A stretch of DNA of 64,000 nt, from NCBI GenBank assembly GCA_944325005.1, contig CALUYO010000001.1:124001-188000 (forward strand), written 5' to 3'. This document shows, piece by piece, positions 61,112 to 64,000 of the stretch. Source of the stretch: Candidatus Gastranaerophilales bacterium. GTDB taxonomy: Bacteria > Cyanobacteriota > Vampirovibrionia > Gastranaerophilales > Gastranaerophilaceae. Numbering within the stretch: the first letter of the stretch is position 1; each line of letters opens with the position of its first letter. The translations under genes were made by a program, and so were the position numbers. Below the pieces are notes generated by a model. It was not told where the DNA came from and ran no database searches. It worked only from the letters and a program-made list of their open reading frames with translations.

Positions 61112-61768
61112 ATGTTTATACCTTATGAGGTTAGAACAGGTTTAGAAAATATGCAAATCGATTCAGATTTGCTTGAAGGTGCTATAAAACAGCAGATTAA
61201 AGAACCGATTTTCAGATTATACGGCTGGTCGCCTGCCTGTATTTCTCTCGGCAGAAACCAGAAAAATGATTTTCTGGATGAAGAATTTTTGCGAGAAAAC
61301 AATATTGATATAGTAAGACGTCTTACAGGCGGGCGTGCATTATTGCATGATGATGAAATAACATACAGTTATGTTTGTCCGGTTTCATATTTACAAAATG
61401 GCGAAAATGTTACGCAATCATATAAAGAAATATCCCGAATTTTAGTTGACGCTTTCAAAACTATAGAAATAGAGCTTGATTTTGGCGGAGTTAGAAAAAC
61501 ACGCGGGCATATTGATTACTGTATGCTGGTTTCTACAGGTGCTGATTTGTGTTTTGACGGGCGTAAACTTATCGGGTCTGCTCAATTTAGGAAAGAGGGT
61601 TATATTTTACAGCATGGTTCTATTTTATATGATTACAAAACAAAACTTCTTGAAAAAATTTTTAATGAAAATGTCGAGACATCCTCAATTGTTTGTATAA
61701 AAGAGATTAACCCTAATATTTCCAAACAGGATATTATTAATTTGTTAAGTAATGTAAACTGCATGTAA
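61112..61768 (+). CDS. Lipoate/octanoate-protein ligase or transferase
   Basis: A 218-residue BPL/LplA-fold protein. RRLTGGRALLHDDEITYSYV is the lipoate-family signature, and LCFDGRKLIGSAQFRKEGYILQHGSILYD completes the site. A cysteine in HIDYCMLVS aligns with the catalytic Cys of LipM-type octanoyltransferases, which suggests transfer from octanoyl-ACP rather than ATP-dependent ligation. Works with lipA. Two bases after the secreted paralogue pair. Confidence 0.85.
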   Translation: MFIPYEVRTGLENMQIDSDLLEGAIKQQIKEPIFRLYGWSPACISLGRNQKNDFLDEEFLRENNIDIVRRLTGGRALLHDDEITYSYVCPVSYLQNGENVTQSYKEISRILVDAFKTIEIELDFGGVRKTRGHIDYCMLVSTGADLCFDGRKLIGSAQFRKEGYILQHGSILYDYKTKLLEKIFNENVETSSIVCIKEINPNISKQDIINLLSNVNCM

Positions 61769-61846
61769 TTATTAAGGCAATTTTGTTAAACAAATTTTCT
61801 TTATATAAATACGGGGAATTTAAAGTTTCACAGGGGATAAGGAAAG

Positions 61847-63256
61847 ATGTTTAACACGATACCAATGTACAATAGCATAATGCCAAACTTACCGGCTTAT
61901 TGGTCTCTCGGAAACCGTTACTGGGTATCTAATTTTGGCAGCGCGGTCCAGAATAACGTTTTCCCTTCAGGTTATTCTCCGTTAACTTATGCATTGGCAC
62001 ATGGATTAGGAAGTACCAATCATATTAGCCAGTGGAATCCTATGTTAATCGGTTTTAATTTAGGCGGTAATATGATGACTGATCCTGCTTTAACAGCTCA
62101 AGGTAATCAGGCTGCATATGACTGGGGATTATCCATCGGGCTTAGATCAAGATTAACCTCTTTATTGTCTACTCTTTCAGGTTATGAATCTCAGATTTCT
62201 AATATTTTGCAATCAGATAAACTTGATGCATCTCAAAAAGAAAGATTACAAGCAGTTCTTGATGAGATAAAAGCTATGAAAGAACGTATAAACGAAGCAG
62301 CTAAAAATCAACTTTCAATGGAAAGTGTTGAAGCTCTGCAAAAAGAAGTTTTAGAATTAACAAAAAATGCATCTGAAGTAGCAGAAGAAATTATAAACGA
62401 AATAAAAGAAACTCAGGAAACGGAAGAGGCTGAAAATGACGATGATGAAAATGATGTCTCTGAAAACGACGATGATACTTCTTCAACTTCTGCATCAATT
62501 CCTACTGCAGTTCAAAATGAACAGGCTGAAAATGAAGCGGTAGATATCTGTAAAAATATATATGACGGAGCAATTGGGCCAGGTACAGATTATTCAAAAA
62601 TTAAAGAAGGAATAAATGCTATAACAAAAGATAATGTTACTGCTGTATTAAATATGTGGCAGGATCAATACCAGCCCCACACTGGCGACGATAATATGAT
62701 TGAAACCTTGTTTGATGAAGAAATGTTCTGGAATAATAGCACAAATACAGGTTTGATTACTACTATTGTTCAGAAACTTGAAGAACGTGCTAAAGAATTA
62801 GGTGTAAGAAACCAGCTTGCAGGCCAATTTGTTGTTGCATATGATGAATTAAACGATACTTTTGTTAATGAAGCTAAGGTAAAAGAAGCTGTTATGACTG
62901 TTCTTGAAGCCGTAACTGAAGCTGAAGCTAAGGCAGATAAAAAATCCGTAAAAACTGAAAAAGCTGACGCTGCAAGAGAAAAAGCCGAGGCAAGAAAAGC
63001 TGAAGCTGATAAGAGACAAGCTGAAAAAGCTAAACAAAAAATTTCTCAATTCAGAGATGATATGAGAGAAATTTTAGGTGATGACAAGGCCGAAGTGTCT
63101 GATAAAGTTAAATATGAAAATAATAAGTTTGTCATAAGAATTGAAGGAAAAAATTATTATGGTAAAGATTATCTTGAACTGGCAAAAGTAATTGAAAAAG
63201 CAGGCTATGAACCGGCTAAATACTTAAAGAAACAGAATGCAGCCGCAGTTGCCTGA
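61847..63256 (+). CDS. Large unknown protein, Asn/Gly-rich head and Ala/Lys/Glu coiled-coil tail
   Basis: A 469-residue protein I do not recognise. Residues about 1-100 are Asn/Gly/Tyr-rich (NLPAYWSLGNRYWVSNFGS). A Gln/Lys-rich helix runs about 110-180, an acidic linker (EAENDDDENDVSENDDDTSS) at about 190-210, a folded domain to about 350, and an Ala/Lys/Glu coiled coil (KADAAREKAEARKAEADKRQ) to about 400. It ends KKQNAAAVA, like the 21685 protein. No signal peptide. GGGGATAAGGAAAG precedes the start. Confidence 0.5.
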   Translation: MFNTIPMYNSIMPNLPAYWSLGNRYWVSNFGSAVQNNVFPSGYSPLTYALAHGLGSTNHISQWNPMLIGFNLGGNMMTDPALTAQGNQAAYDWGLSIGLRSRLTSLLSTLSGYESQISNILQSDKLDASQKERLQAVLDEIKAMKERINEAAKNQLSMESVEALQKEVLELTKNASEVAEEIINEIKETQETEEAENDDDENDVSENDDDTSSTSASIPTAVQNEQAENEAVDICKNIYDGAIGPGTDYSKIKEGINAITKDNVTAVLNMWQDQYQPHTGDDNMIETLFDEEMFWNNSTNTGLITTIVQKLEERAKELGVRNQLAGQFVVAYDELNDTFVNEAKVKEAVMTVLEAVTEAEAKADKKSVKTEKADAAREKAEARKAEADKRQAEKAKQKISQFRDDMREILGDDKAEVSDKVKYENNKFVIRIEGKNYYGKDYLELAKVIEKAGYEPAKYLKKQNAAAVA

Positions 63257-63340
63257 GAAAAAATTTAATATTAATGATTCCTCATATTTGGTAGAAAGAA
63301 AAATTGTAGAAGAAAGTTAGCAGGTAAAGTGTGAAATTTG

Positions 63341-63368
63341 GTCCCCTCAAATGGGGACTTTTTTTTAT
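63341..63368. terminator. Terminator
   Basis: GTCCCC-TCAAAT-GGGGAC followed by eight T's, after the large unknown gene and overlapping the end of the convergent XRE gene. Confidence 0.88.
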
Positions 63369-63682
63369 TTTAATACCGAACGTATTAATCGGTAAATAAG
63401 TTTTAGTTGTTCGTCCGAAGCTATATTTAAAAGATTATTTATATCATCCGTAATTTCTTGTTTGGATTTTTGGTGTTCAAAATCAAACAAGTCTTTGATT
63501 TCTACCTCAAATATTTCTGCAAGTTTTTCAAGGTTAGGCATAGTTGTAAAATATGAGCCTGTTTCAATGTTTCCAATTTGTTTCTGATAAAGTCCTAATA
63601 TTTCGGACAATTGTTCCTGAGTAAGTTTTTTTGATTTTCTCAGTTCTTTAATTCTTCGTCCAAACAGTTTTAATTTTTCCAT
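63365..63682 (-). CDS. XRE-family HTH regulator
   Basis: A 105-residue protein with a clear helix-turn-helix domain (IKELRKSKKLTQEQLSEILG, then IGNIETGSYFTTMPNLEKLA, about residues 10-62) and a short helical tail. Divergently transcribed from the pseudopilin gene at 63841, whose promoter region contains a long inverted repeat; it may regulate that gene. Effector unknown. Confidence 0.87.
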   Translation of the reverse strand: MEKLKLFGRRIKELRKSKKLTQEQLSEILGLYQKQIGNIETGSYFTTMPNLEKLAEIFEVEIKDLFDFEHQKSKQEITDDINNLLNIASDEQLKLIYRLIRSVLK

Positions 63683-63750
63683 AATGACCTCATAAAGTTA
63701 ATTTTACAAGTTATAGAAAAATATATTACCCAATTAAACTATATTTTTTA

Positions 63751-63818
63751 TTGACAACGGATAATTTAATATGATATTATCTTGTGTAATTAGGAATAAT
63801 ATTGATAATACCTAATTA
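63751..63818 (+). promoter_or_regulatory. Promoter with palindromic operator upstream of the pseudopilin gene
   Basis: TTGACA at 63751-63756 and TATTAT at 63775-63780 (18-base spacer) form a good -35/-10 pair. Just downstream, TAATTAGG (63787-63794) and CCTAATTA (63811-63818) are exact inverse copies with a 16-base gap, where a repressor would block initiation. The XRE gene next door is a candidate regulator. Confidence 0.65.
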
Positions 63819-63840
63819 AATTAGAGAAAGGATGCCTTTA

Positions 63841-64000
63841 TGTTAATACATAAACGTTTAGCTTTTACACTGGCAGAAGTTTTAATTACACTTGGCGTGA
63901 TAGGAATTGTTGCGGCTTTGACTATACCTGTGTTGATTGCTAATCATAGAAAGCAGGTTGTAATAACCAGAATGAGAAAGTTTTATACAACTATTAATCA
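63841..64000 (+). CDS. Type II/IV pseudopilin-like protein (3' end outside window)
   Basis: The frame starts ATG 63841 with GAAAGGATG upstream and is open to the last base (53 codons). MLIHKRLAFTLAEVLITLGV has a prepilin site (A/F rather than G/F, Glu at +5), followed by the hydrophobic helix and NHRKQVVITRMRKFYTTIN. Similar in form to the split gene at 17774 and the one at 22846. The Ala at -1 is a conservative change from Gly that may slow processing. Confidence 0.8.

Overview
The window looks like a chromosomal stretch of a low-GC, non-photosynthetic relative of Cyanobacteria, most likely a gut Melainabacteria/Vampirovibrionia lineage of the Gastranaerophilales type. The pointers are an LdpA homologue (a protein known from cyanobacteria), a matrixin-type peptidase with the cyanobacterial-style HExGHxLGLxGHS zinc motif, tmRNA and tRNA genes that do not encode their CCA ends, many FTLAEVL-type pseudopilins, and no photosynthesis genes. 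This assignment is inference from gene content; no database search was possible.

Bases 1-12,023 are accessory DNA anchored at the 3' end of the tmRNA gene (ssrA, minus strand, 12,024-12,420). The last 7 bases of ssrA (TGGAGAC on the + strand) recur at 5,724 and 6,941. Each copy is flanked by related left-end and right-end sequences, so the region reads as at least three tandem cassettes. The leftmost one (1-5,723, cut by the window edge) has an HsdS subunit, a ComEC-like metallo-beta-lactamase-fold protein, DUF2924 plus a serine recombinase, and a cytosolic/membrane protein pair. A 1,217-bp cassette holds a zeta-toxin-like kinase with a 54-residue partner. A 5,083-bp cassette holds WG-repeat proteins, a WYL regulator, an HNH-like protein and two unknowns, with shared palindromic operators. 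The two right-hand cassettes carry no recombinase of their own.

From 12,024 to the right end the window is core genome. In order it holds tmRNA, an XRE/zinc-ribbon protein, recA, a TonB-C protein, rpmB, a LysM protein, a pseudopilin gene split by a C10 tract, rarA, a sugar-type binding protein and several small lineage-specific proteins. Next come another pseudopilin, rnpB, an O-methyltransferase/beta-propeller/dnaJ/grpE cluster, murA, mfd, a PpiC-type foldase, ruvC, a matrixin peptidase, mtnA, tyrA, a nitroreductase, a HAD phosphatase, ldpA, tRNA-Ser(CGA) and proBA. After a 361-bp structured inverted-repeat element come alr, a short dihydrolipoamide dehydrogenase, lipA, tsaC, murJ, a SpoIID-domain protein, cysS, an M14-type peptidase, ftsY, nusB, TPR and secreted paralogous proteins, a lipoyl/octanoyl transferase, a large unknown protein, an XRE regulator and a pseudopilin cut by the right edge.

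Functional groups that recur are DNA repair and recombination (recA, rarA, mfd, ruvC), envelope building (murA, murJ, alr, SpoIID, LysM, TonB-C), protein folding (grpE, dnaJ, PpiC) and lipoylation (lipA, lipoyl transferase, Lpd). The most unusual parts are the ssrA cassette array, the apparently phase-variable pseudopilin, and the unannotated structured repeat.
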